Made by a program: the position numbers and the translations under genes. From Mariniphaga sp. (lineage in GTDB: Bacteria; Bacteroidota; Bacteroidia; Bacteroidales; Prolixibacteraceae), in contig JABMQB010000567.1 in NCBI GenBank assembly GCA_013203525.1, positions 1 to 7,244 of the forward strand: a stretch of 7,244 nucleotides of DNA, given 5' to 3'. The notes beneath the pieces are model-generated. The model was not told the origin of the DNA, ran no database searches, and worked only from the letters and a program-made list of their open reading frames with translations. Below are positions 1 through 6,911 of the stretch, in pieces; position 1 is the stretch's first letter, and each line of letters begins with the position of its first letter.

Positions 1-170
1 GTCCCAGGAAGTGCACTTAAAAGCAGATAACTACCGAATGCATCGGGTTTTTTCTTTAGTGCCCCAACTGTTGCATTACCACCTTTTGAAACGCCAATTG
101 CGCTTCCTACACCTGAAAAGATGAGCATAATCGCCAATCCTACGTAAGCTAAAATTATTGCAGTTGTCAT
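1..170 (-). CDS. ntpK: V/A-type ATPase subunit K (ring proteolipid), N-terminal part, cut by window edge
   Basis: Subunit K (also called atpK) forms the membrane ring that carries H+ or Na+ past subunit I. Only the first 56 codons plus two bases are present; the 3' end runs off the left edge. The protein starts MTTAIILAYVGLAIMLIFSG, a first membrane helix. It continues through the glycine-rich segment SGVGSAIGVSKGGNATVGAL, a charged loop KKKPDAFG, and the start of the second helix, LLLSALPG. The two leftover bases (AC) force the next residue to be Thr, giving LPGT, as in the LPGTQ motif of V-type K subunits. The ion-carrying glutamate would lie outside the window. The ATG at 168-170 is preceded by a strong AAGGAG at 7 nt. 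The gene follows subunit I after 51 nt, last in the visible operon. The family call is secure; ion specificity cannot be settled here. Confidence 0.93.
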   Translation of the reverse strand, partial: MTTAIILAYVGLAIMLIFSGVGSAIGVSKGGNATVGALKKKPDAFGSYLLLSALPG

Positions 171-177
171 AATAAAT

Positions 178-183
178 CTCCTT
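178..183 (-). promoter_or_regulatory. Shine-Dalgarno site of subunit K
   Basis: On the minus strand the sequence reads AAGGAG, followed by a 7-nt spacer and the ATG of subunit K. This is the best anti-16S match in the window. Most other genes here have no such site. A strong site suits a ring subunit needed in many copies per complex; that link is inference. Confidence 0.75.
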
Positions 184-221
184 TTAAATTTTTAATTATT
201 ATTAGTTTTAATTTCTCTCGT

Positions 222-2018
222 TTATATTTGTTTTGAAAATGGTTTATATCCTTCTCCGCCACCTTTAAATCCAGCATTTTTGTAAAATTCGACAAATGTT
301 AAACGCATGGGATGCACGAACGATCCCAGCGATGAAATCAAAATATTTAATGTGTGCCCAAGCAATAGAAAAATGACAAAGAATACCGGCCCAAATATTT
401 TTGAAGCTCCCAAAATTTGCATTGCAATATCGTTAATTACAAAACCAAGAATTGCGCTGGAAAGTCCCAATGCAAATAGTCGGATGTATGATAAAAGATC
501 TCCAAAAATTCCGGTCACTGTTGAGTAAATATCCCAAATGCCTTTTCCAACTCTCGAAAAAATATTTATTTCAGGGTCACTAAAAAATATTATAAAAAAG
601 CCTCCGGTTGAAAGAATGATATACAAAATTGTTTTGTTTTGAGGGATAACTTCGGTGCTTGTTAAAACGGTGTAAATAACACCGCCCAGTATAACAATCA
701 GCCAGTCTATCGTAGCTAAAGAATAACTAAATCCGTACTGTTTTATCTGATTGACTGTTTTTATGAATAAACCATAAATTATTTGCAGGCCACCGAGAAA
801 TAGTGCAAGGTTGAACATTTTATCGGGATTCAAAAACAGCGATTTGTAATCTGTAATCAACGAAATTTCAGATTCAATTAAATTAATGCCAAAAAAAGTT
901 CCTGAAATTGATCCAAAAATAATGGTTGCAAATCCTAAAAACTGGATTAACGAAAGGAGTGGCTTAATCTCTTTTTTTGCTTTGAATTTGTATAGCCCTG
1001 CACCAATAATAAATAATAATCCGTAGCCGGCATCGCCCAGGCAGAATCCGAAAAACATCATAAAAAACGGGGCAAAAAATATCGTTAAGTCCAACTCTGA
1101 GTAATCGGGTAACGAGAACATCGATCCAACAGGTTCAAACAATTTACTGAACCGATTATTTTTTAGCAGAATAGGAACTTTGTCTTTTAAGGTTGCATTT
1201 TCGGTTACAAACAGCAGGTTGTTTTTCTGTAGAAATTCGTCAATAAGTGTTTTTTTTGTTACCGGAACCCAACCTTCCAACACCATCAGTTTTTCATTTG
1301 CTTCAACTGCGGTATTAAAAATTACATTTTCGAATTTCAGCGAATTAAGCGTTTCGTTTTTACATTGTTTCAGCAAAGAAATTGAACTCCCGGCATGTAC
1401 ATCAATATCTTCATTGATTTGTGCAATGGCGCTTTCAATTTCCTTTATTTTATTTTCTATTTCTGAACTGGGAAGTTCAGGTTGTTTTATTTCATCGGCA
1501 CCAATGGCAATTTCTTCATTTCCTTTTTGAACTAATATAAAATAAACCAGATTCCCATGTTCAGAAATCATTTCCACCGAAATTTCGCTATCAATTAAAT
1601 CGAGATATTTCTTTTTTGAAGCAATTAAAAATTTAAGGTGAATATTTTCATCTTCCAGTTTCTGTATGATTTCAGGTGAAAAATCGCCCCAGGGTTTCGC
1701 TTTTTGAAACTTTTTTTTCGTTTCATCCAAATCCAGTGCAAGTGCTTCCAATTCATTTTGTTTTGCAACAATTTCGTGCATTATTTTTGTTCCATCGGCA
1801 TCTTGAATCTCTTTGTATTGTATTGTCTCCCTCTTTGTTAAAAACTGAATGATTTTTTCAAGCTGATTGATTTGAACATATTTTTGTTTGATTTCATCTG
1901 ATACAGTTTCATTTTTTTCAACCACATGCAATACTCCGAGTTGCTGAAGGGATTCAAGGAATTTTTTATACTCCTTGTAAAAAACCAGGAATGTATATTT
2001 GTGCATCGTAACTATCAT
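222..2018 (-). CDS. ntpI: V/A-type ATPase subunit I (a-subunit homologue, stator and ion channel)
   Basis: Subunit I (atpI) anchors the stator stalks and forms the ion half-channels against the K ring. The 598 residues split into a cytoplasmic half (about 1-310, with charged heptad-like helices near 36-125 and 180-205) and a membrane half (about 311-570). My estimated membrane helices begin near 311, 353, 402, 432, 464, 505 and 542. Conserved landmarks are the PFFMMFFGFCLGDAGYG block (317-333), LLSYIRLFALGL with R513, the arginine expected to face the ring carboxylate, and the final FVHPMRLTFVEFYKNAGF with R572. The length is near the lower end of the family. ATG 2016-2018 overlaps the TGA of subunit D by 4 nt (ATGA), which suggests coupled translation, and GGAG lies 8 nt upstream. 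An ATG at 2004-2006 is possible, but the MIVxM start fits relatives I recall. Confidence 0.97.
   Translation of the reverse strand: MIVTMHKYTFLVFYKEYKKFLESLQQLGVLHVVEKNETVSDEIKQKYVQINQLEKIIQFLTKRETIQYKEIQDADGTKIMHEIVAKQNELEALALDLDETKKKFQKAKPWGDFSPEIIQKLEDENIHLKFLIASKKKYLDLIDSEISVEMISEHGNLVYFILVQKGNEEIAIGADEIKQPELPSSEIENKIKEIESAIAQINEDIDVHAGSSISLLKQCKNETLNSLKFENVIFNTAVEANEKLMVLEGWVPVTKKTLIDEFLQKNNLLFVTENATLKDKVPILLKNNRFSKLFEPVGSMFSLPDYSELDLTIFFAPFFMMFFGFCLGDAGYGLLFIIGAGLYKFKAKKEIKPLLSLIQFLGFATIIFGSISGTFFGINLIESEISLITDYKSLFLNPDKMFNLALFLGGLQIIYGLFIKTVNQIKQYGFSYSLATIDWLIVILGGVIYTVLTSTEVIPQNKTILYIILSTGGFFIIFFSDPEINIFSRVGKGIWDIYSTVTGIFGDLLSYIRLFALGLSSAILGFVINDIAMQILGASKIFGPVFFVIFLLLGHTLNILISSLGSFVHPMRLTFVEFYKNAGFKGGGEGYKPFSKQI
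2015..2018 (-). other. ATGA stop-start overlap of subunits D and I
   Basis: The minus strand reads ATGA: ATG opens subunit I and TGA closes subunit D. It is the only gene overlap in the window and joins the last soluble subunit to the first membrane subunit. With GGAG upstream, it points to reinitiation or coupled translation. Confidence 0.85.
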
Positions 2019-2620
2019 ATTGTTTTCTCCGCTTTTTTCTGTTGACGTTTTTTTACAATTTTCTGAGCCGACTTTGACAGGTTTTCCTCATCTTCTAAAA
2101 ACCGTTTTATTTTTAGAATGGCATCCTGATAACCCGGTATTTGTACTTTTTCGTACAGGTTTACTTTTTGCGTGGTTTTCCTCCGTGCATAATCAAGTAA
2201 TACCATTTTACGTAAATAAAATTCCTTTTCGGTTACTATTTCTGCCAGTTCTTTTATTATAGAAATCCCTTGGGGGAACCATTTTGGTTGGTCGAATAAA
2301 CTATATTCCTCTTCTTTAAAAATTACCTTTTCAAGAACCGGGATTTTTACCCCCGCAATTTTTTTTGTGCCTATTTGAACATCACTTATGGCAATTATAT
2401 TTGGTAAAAACTCATTCCACATTCCTACGGAAACAGCATGTGATTTCAATTCTTTTTTTAATTTATTTTCCAATTCAATGGTTTTGTCTTTTGCCCTTTT
2501 TACTTCCAATCGAAGTGCGGCTTCCTTATTTTTAATGGTTGGAAGTGCCTTAACACGCATATTTAGCTGCTTATTGAGGCTTTGTAAGGCTGTTTTATTG
2601 TATTGAAATTTAATTACCAC
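2015..2620 (-). CDS. ntpD: V/A-type ATPase subunit D (central rotor shaft), GTG start
   Basis: Subunit D (atpD of V-type systems) is the coiled-coil shaft that turns inside the A3B3 head and passes torque to the K ring. The 201 residues show the expected layout. A long basic N-terminal helix holds the signature KMRVKALPTIK-like stretch (here NMRVKALPTIKNKEAALRLE, 20-39). A short globular middle lies at about 68-120, and a long C-terminal helix contains TTQKVNLYEKVQIPG (149-163). The lysine-rich tail is KKRQQKKAEKTI. The start is GTG at 2618-2620: a TAG stop lies three codons upstream in frame, and the next in-frame ATG (Met21) would remove conserved helix. The N-terminus xVIKFQYNKTALQ matches family starts. 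No Shine-Dalgarno is visible. The gene lies 24 nt after the Usp gene and overlaps subunit I by 4 nt. Confidence 0.96.
   Translation of the reverse strand: MVIKFQYNKTALQSLNKQLNMRVKALPTIKNKEAALRLEVKRAKDKTIELENKLKKELKSHAVSVGMWNEFLPNIIAISDVQIGTKKIAGVKIPVLEKVIFKEEEYSLFDQPKWFPQGISIIKELAEIVTEKEFYLRKMVLLDYARRKTTQKVNLYEKVQIPGYQDAILKIKRFLEDEENLSKSAQKIVKKRQQKKAEKTI
2027..2030 (-). promoter_or_regulatory. Shine-Dalgarno site of subunit I
   Basis: GGAG on the minus strand lies 8 nt before the ATG of subunit I, inside the last codons of subunit D (GCG GAG, Ala-Glu). It supports the start at 2016-2018 over the ATG at 2004-2006. Confidence 0.6.
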
Positions 2621-2644
2621 TTTTAGCTATTTAATTCATGAAAA

Positions 2645-3763
2645 TTATACGGGAAATATCAGTATCGGAACTTTCTTTGATGAAACTAATTCTTCCTGAA
2701 AACTAGGATGAAACATTTTATAAAATGCCGATCGTTTCATTTTTGAAAAAGAGATAATATCGATATTGTTTTTCTCCACAAAATCGTAGAATCCTTGTAA
2801 TATATTCACGCTTTCAAATAGTTCACACTGAATATTTAGATCGCTGTATTCTTTTGCCAGCATTTTATTTAATTCAGTGACTTTCTTTTGGTGGTGCGGA
2901 TCATCATTCAAATCAATGTGAACACAATGAATCTCCTTTTCAAATGATTGTAGTATATTGAGTAACTTATTAAGCGATGAATTATCTTCTTCATAAAAGT
3001 CGGAAGCGTACATAACATTTATTTTATTTTCCTCCCTAAAAGCTACTGAATCTGGCACGATTAAGACCGGATAATTTGATTGCTCAATGACTTTTACAAT
3101 GGTTTTTTCCGGAACATTACTGTTTTTGTTCAGTTTACTCCTGGTTCCCATTAATATAATATCAGGGTTATAGCGGAGACTGGCATCGGCAATCACATTT
3201 ACAAAAGTTCCTTTTAACATCCGGTAATGAAGTTTTACCGATTCAAATAATGTTTTAGGAATTTGATTTTTAAATTCATCGCTGAATTCTACCAATCTTA
3301 ATTGCGCATTTGTGTGGGCTTCCTGTGACACTATTTCTGCATGTCTTTCCCATGAAGCTGTATGTTTTCCAAATTGATCGATATTAGGATCTGGGTAAAC
3401 ATATAATAATTTTACCTCCGCATTTATTTTTTTGGCAAGCAACATGGCATATTTACAAATGTCAATGCAGTTGTCAATTAGTTTTACCGGAACCAGAATT
3501 TTTTTCAAATTCACGAAGGAAATGTCCTCCTGAATTTTGTCTAAATCATAATCTTTATGAATTTGAAGTAAGGCTTTTATCGCTTCTTCCGATTGATTCA
3601 CTCTCACTTTCAATATTACTTCATCAGGATTATATTCATCACCAAGGATTAATCCTTCGTTGGTAAAGAAACATTCAATACCATTAGCCTCAAATTTGTT
3701 TTTTACAAAGCTACCTAATTGTGGCTTTGTGATTCTCAGGATGGTAACTAATTGATTTTCCAT
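2645..3763 (-). CDS. Tandem universal stress protein with N-terminal DUF2007-like domain, inside the V-ATPase operon
   Basis: This 372-residue soluble protein is not a known V-ATPase subunit. Residues about 1-78 (LVTILRI..., FEANGIECFF, VILKVRVNQSEEAIKALL) resemble the DUF2007 type of small putative signal-transducing domain. Residues 87-237 form a first Usp fold, from KKILVPVKL to YPVLIVP. Residues 247-372 form a second, from INVMYASDF to VPILIFPV. The Usp nucleotide motif G-x2-G-x9-G(S/T) is poor in both. The first has GTRS (206-209) and then PEKT where GS is usual; the second has SKMK (340-343) and MFHPSF. There is no signal peptide or membrane helix. The gaps are 23 nt to subunit B and 24 nt to D, like its neighbours, so co-transcription is likely. 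A role in regulating or assembling the pump is inference. ATG 3761-3763 has no Shine-Dalgarno. The Usp call is firm; the N-terminal domain is moderately sure. Confidence 0.87.
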   Translation of the reverse strand: MENQLVTILRITKPQLGSFVKNKFEANGIECFFTNEGLILGDEYNPDEVILKVRVNQSEEAIKALLQIHKDYDLDKIQEDISFVNLKKILVPVKLIDNCIDICKYAMLLAKKINAEVKLLYVYPDPNIDQFGKHTASWERHAEIVSQEAHTNAQLRLVEFSDEFKNQIPKTLFESVKLHYRMLKGTFVNVIADASLRYNPDIILMGTRSKLNKNSNVPEKTIVKVIEQSNYPVLIVPDSVAFREENKINVMYASDFYEEDNSSLNKLLNILQSFEKEIHCVHIDLNDDPHHQKKVTELNKMLAKEYSDLNIQCELFESVNILQGFYDFVEKNNIDIISFSKMKRSAFYKMFHPSFQEELVSSKKVPILIFPV

Positions 3764-3786
3764 GACTTTTAACTTAATTAAAATTA

Positions 3787-5112
3787 TTAATCACTTTTCC
3801 TTTTACCGTATTTTTCAATCAGTTCTGATTTAATGCCAATTTCTGCGACCGAGAAATATTTGTTGAATAAATCCCAGCCTATGTCAATCATTGCGTCAAT
3901 TTCAATATTGATATCAATAGCCAGCAGTTTTTCAGAATATTCTTTTGCGAAATCAATAGTTCTTTTATCGTAATCCGTCAGGTCGAACCCATTTTCAATT
4001 TTGGTTTTTGCGTTAGCTGCATCAGCATAAAGGCGGATGGCAGTATTCATAACTTGTGGGTGATCTTCCCGTGTTTTCTTTCCAATAACCAGTTGTTTTA
4101 ACCTCGATAAACTTCTAAATGGGTCAATAATTACCTTTCCAATGTCGGTGTCTTTGCGAAGAAATAATTGCCCTTCAGTAATATAACCGGTATTGTCGGG
4201 AATTGAGTGTGTAATATCGCCACCTGAAAGGGTTGTTACGGCAATAATCGTAATTGAACCGCCATCAGGAAATTGAACTGCTTTTTCATATAATTTTGCT
4301 AAATCACTATATAGCGAACCAGGCATACTGTCTTTCGATGGAATTTGATCCATACGATTTGAAACAATACTCAGCGCATCGGCATAAAGTGTCATGTCGG
4401 TTAATAGTACAAGCACATTTTGGTTTTTTTCAGCAAAATATTCTGCGGCGGTCAATGCCATATCAGGGACAAGTAAACGTTCAACAGGAGGATCTTCAGT
4501 AGTATTTACAAAACTTATAATTCGTTCGATTGCCCCTGCATTTTCAAAAATATTTTTAAAGTACAGGTAATCGTCGTTGGTTATTCCCATGCCTCCCAAA
4601 ATAATTTTATCGGCTTTTGCACGTAATGCAACCATTGCCATAACCTCATTATATGGTTGGTCTGGATCTGCAAAAAAAGGTATTTTCTGACCGGTTACCA
4701 GAGTGTTATTCAGGTCGATCCCTGCAATTCCGGTTGCAATTAGTTCTGATGGTTGTTTGCGGCGAACCGGATTAACCGATGGTCCACCAATTTCAACCAT
4801 TTTGCCATCAATTTCAGGGCCGCCATCGATTGGATTGCCGTAAGCATTAAAAAACCTGCCGCTTAATTCTTCACTTACTTTGAGTTGTGGTGCATGACCC
4901 AGAAAAACTACCTCAGCATTTGTGGGTATTCCCTCCGTTCCGGAGAATATCTGCAGGGTAACTAAATCTCCCTGAATCTTCACCACCTGTGCCAGCCGGT
5001 TGTTTACTATTGCCATCTCTTCGTTACCTACTCCGGTTGCACGCAACGAGCAGGTTGCTTTTGTAATTTGGTCTATTTTAGTATGTATCTTTTGAAATGC
5101 TGTGGTTTCCAT
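3787..5112 (-). CDS. ntpB: V/A-type ATPase subunit B (non-catalytic nucleotide-binding subunit)
   Basis: Subunit B (atpB of V-type systems) alternates with A in the A3B3 head and completes the catalytic sites from the side. The 441 residues start with the beta-barrel domain (about 1-75, TKATCSLRATGVGNEEMAIV). The nucleotide-binding fold follows, opening at ELSGRFFNAYGNPIDGGP (82-99). Where catalytic subunits have a P-loop, this protein has TGQKIPFFADPDQPYN (140-155), with no GxxxxGK(T/S), as expected for B. PGSLYSDLAKLYEKA (264-278) and DNTGYITEGQLFLRKD (306-321) are family blocks. SLSRL carries R337, the expected arginine finger reaching into the A site. The C-terminal helices follow. It is slightly shorter than the usual 455-470. 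ATG 5110-5112 lies 29 nt after subunit A, preceded by an A-rich stretch without Shine-Dalgarno. It should act with A in equal numbers. Confidence 0.98.
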   Translation of the reverse strand: METTAFQKIHTKIDQITKATCSLRATGVGNEEMAIVNNRLAQVVKIQGDLVTLQIFSGTEGIPTNAEVVFLGHAPQLKVSEELSGRFFNAYGNPIDGGPEIDGKMVEIGGPSVNPVRRKQPSELIATGIAGIDLNNTLVTGQKIPFFADPDQPYNEVMAMVALRAKADKIILGGMGITNDDYLYFKNIFENAGAIERIISFVNTTEDPPVERLLVPDMALTAAEYFAEKNQNVLVLLTDMTLYADALSIVSNRMDQIPSKDSMPGSLYSDLAKLYEKAVQFPDGGSITIIAVTTLSGGDITHSIPDNTGYITEGQLFLRKDTDIGKVIIDPFRSLSRLKQLVIGKKTREDHPQVMNTAIRLYADAANAKTKIENGFDLTDYDKRTIDFAKEYSEKLLAIDINIEIDAMIDIGWDLFNKYFSVAEIGIKSELIEKYGKRKSD

Positions 5113-5141
5113 TGTTTTTCTACTTTAGTAAGTTTTGGTTC

Positions 5142-6905
5142 TTAATTTTCAACAACCGCTCTTTCTTTAACTATTTCCTGCAACTCGTTTTCAAATTTCT
5201 TAAATTTATCCGAGTGAAATTCCGAGTAATTCATTTGTTTAAAAACGTTTATTATTTTTTTGTAATAAGGATTTACCTCTTCAAAAGAATCGAATTCGAA
5301 TTGTAATCTATAAACCTCTAAAACTTTATTCATCATATATAGTTGCCTTGCGATAGGAGTAGAAGCATCAATTTTATCAAATGCATCCTGCTGCAGAATA
5401 ACGAAATCGATAACTTCCGACTTCCATAAAATCTGATGATATTCGATTGGCACACCGTCGTCGCCCAAAATATTTATTTGCTCGTAAGCTTCACGGCCAC
5501 GAATAAGAATATTTTTTGCCAGTAAAATATTATCTACCCAATCGGGAGAAACATTTTCTTTCATGTACTCTATGAATTCGGGATATTCAATATATTTTGA
5601 ATAACTGTCAACTGCTTCAATTGCAGGGTAACGTTTACTATCGGCACGAGTTTGAGAGAGAGCATAAAAACACCGAGCTGCTTTTTTGGTTGCCTCTGTT
5701 ACCGGTTCTTTTAAATTTCCACCGGCGGGCGAAACGGTTCCAATAAAAGTAACCGAACCTGTTTCCCCGTTGTTTAGATATACATACCCGGCCCGTGCAT
5801 AAAAATTGGAGATAATTGCCGGCAGATCCATTGGGAATGCATCGGGGCCCGGAAGTTCTTCCATGCGGTTCGACATTTCGCGCAAAGCTTGTGCCCAACG
5901 TGAGGTTGAATCGGCCAAAAGCAGGATTTTTAATCCCATCGAACGGTAATATTCAGCAATGGTCATGGCGGTGTAAACCGATGCTTCGCGTGCAGCAACC
6001 GGCATGTTCGAAGTGTTGGCAATAATTGTGGTACGTTCCATCAATTTTCTGCCTGTGCGCGGATCGTCGATTTCAGGGAATTCAGCAAAAATTTCAACTA
6101 CTTCGTTTGCACGTTCGCCGCAAGCTGCCACAATAATCATATCTGCTTCGGCCTGTTTCGAAAGGGCATGCTGCAAAACGGTTTTCCCGGTTCCAAAAGG
6201 ACCGGGGATAAAACCCGTGCCACCTTCAACAATAGGATTCAGACTATCAATAACCCTGATTCCGGTTTCCATAAAATCGAACGGACGGGGTTTTTCGGTG
6301 TACGCTTTTATAGGAATTTTAACCGGCCATTTCTGAACCATGCTCACCTTAATATCCTTACCATATTCGTTGGTAATGATGGCAATTGTATCATTTATTT
6401 TGTATTCTCCTTTCGAAGTAATTTCTTTTACGGTAAAAGTTCCGGTAAAACTAAAAGGAACCATTATTTTATGTGGGATCCAGTTTTCTTTTACTTCGCC
6501 AAGCCACGAACCGGGCATAACTTCGTCTCCTGGTTTTGCCAGGGGAGCAAATTCCCAAAGTTTGTCGTTTTCGAGAGCATCCGTATAGTCGCCTTTTTTT
6601 AGGAAAATACCTTCCATTTTATTCAAATCGTGCTGCAGGCCATCGAAATTTTTAGAAAGGATTCCCGGTCCCAGTGTGGCTTCCAACATGTGTCCGGTAA
6701 ATTCTACTTCGGTACCAATTTTTAAACTCCGCGTACTTTCAAATACCTGGATGTAAGCATTGTTTTCACCAATCCGGATTATTTCGGCCATCAGTTTTAC
6801 ATCACTCATATTTATGTAGCAAATTTCGTTTTGCATAACCGGCCCATCAACAGCAACTGTTACAAGATTCGAAATTATCCCAACAACTTTACCCTTTGTG
6901 CTCAT
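5142..6905 (-). CDS. ntpA: V/A-type ATPase subunit A (catalytic)
   Basis: Subunit A (atpA of V-type systems, EC 7.1.2.2 or the Na+ equivalent) binds and turns over ATP in the A3B3 head. The 587 residues run as follows: N-terminal barrel (1-70); the non-homologous bulge region specific to A subunits (about 110-190, with WEFAPLAKPGDEV and PGSWLGEV); then the ATPase fold. Walker A is GPFGTGKT (235-242, K241 and T242). The catalytic glutamate is E264 in ACGERANE, with R265 beside it. The SNMPVAAREASVYTAMTIAEYY block spans 299-320. Walker B is KILLLADSTSR, with D332. The FPMDLPAIISNFYARAGY stretch (357-374) and the C-terminal helical domain follow. All catalytic residues I can check are intact and the length is normal for the family. 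ATG 6903-6905 lies 6 nt after the DUF2764 gene, so translation of the two is probably coupled. No Shine-Dalgarno is visible. Confidence 0.98.
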   Translation of the reverse strand: MSTKGKVVGIISNLVTVAVDGPVMQNEICYINMSDVKLMAEIIRIGENNAYIQVFESTRSLKIGTEVEFTGHMLEATLGPGILSKNFDGLQHDLNKMEGIFLKKGDYTDALENDKLWEFAPLAKPGDEVMPGSWLGEVKENWIPHKIMVPFSFTGTFTVKEITSKGEYKINDTIAIITNEYGKDIKVSMVQKWPVKIPIKAYTEKPRPFDFMETGIRVIDSLNPIVEGGTGFIPGPFGTGKTVLQHALSKQAEADMIIVAACGERANEVVEIFAEFPEIDDPRTGRKLMERTTIIANTSNMPVAAREASVYTAMTIAEYYRSMGLKILLLADSTSRWAQALREMSNRMEELPGPDAFPMDLPAIISNFYARAGYVYLNNGETGSVTFIGTVSPAGGNLKEPVTEATKKAARCFYALSQTRADSKRYPAIEAVDSYSKYIEYPEFIEYMKENVSPDWVDNILLAKNILIRGREAYEQINILGDDGVPIEYHQILWKSEVIDFVILQQDAFDKIDASTPIARQLYMMNKVLEVYRLQFEFDSFEEVNPYYKKIINVFKQMNYSEFHSDKFKKFENELQEIVKERAVVEN

Positions 6906-6911
6906 ACAATT

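Noticed and set aside
171..221. Terminator or separate promoter in the 51-nt gap before subunit K
   Set aside because: No hairpin with a T-run and no TAnnTTTG box on the minus strand. It is just an AT-rich leader with a ribosome site.
223..230. TATATTTG, a match to the Bacteroidota -7 promoter box TAnnTTTG
   Set aside because: It is on the plus strand at the end of subunit I, pointing away from subunit K, with no gene downstream to serve.
307..528. Plus-strand open frames such as 307-528, 1180-1530, 1999-2262, 4254-4502, 5097-5306, 5816-6025, 6004-6336, 6168-6602 and 6340-6588
   Set aside because: They lie opposite clearly conserved ATPase genes, have odd compositions rich in Phe/Ser/Cys, no recognisable motifs and no ribosome sites. 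They are antisense shadows.
1250..1257. Eight-T runs at 1250-1257 and 1711-1718 in subunit I as possible slippage or phase-variation tracts
   Set aside because: They encode ordinary Lys-rich stretches in AT-rich DNA, the frame is intact through both, and eight bases is short for phase variation.
2631..2639. ATG at 2637-2639 as the start of subunit D
   Set aside because: It is out of frame with D and is closed by TAA after one further codon. The GTG at 2618-2620 gives the family N-terminus.
3706..3713. Minus-strand TAGCTTTG, a possible -7 box inside the 5' part of the Usp gene
   Set aside because: It is within coding sequence, has no TTG-type -33 box at proper distance, and no start codon it would obviously serve.
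4650..4700. Loss of the P-loop in subunit B as a sign of decay
   Set aside because: B subunits of V/A-type ATPases normally lack Walker A. The arginine finger region and the other family blocks are intact.
5638..5898. Minus-strand 86-codon frame inside subunit A
   Set aside because: It is an alternative frame within the intact and conserved catalytic domain of A, Arg/Gly/Ser-rich and without motifs.
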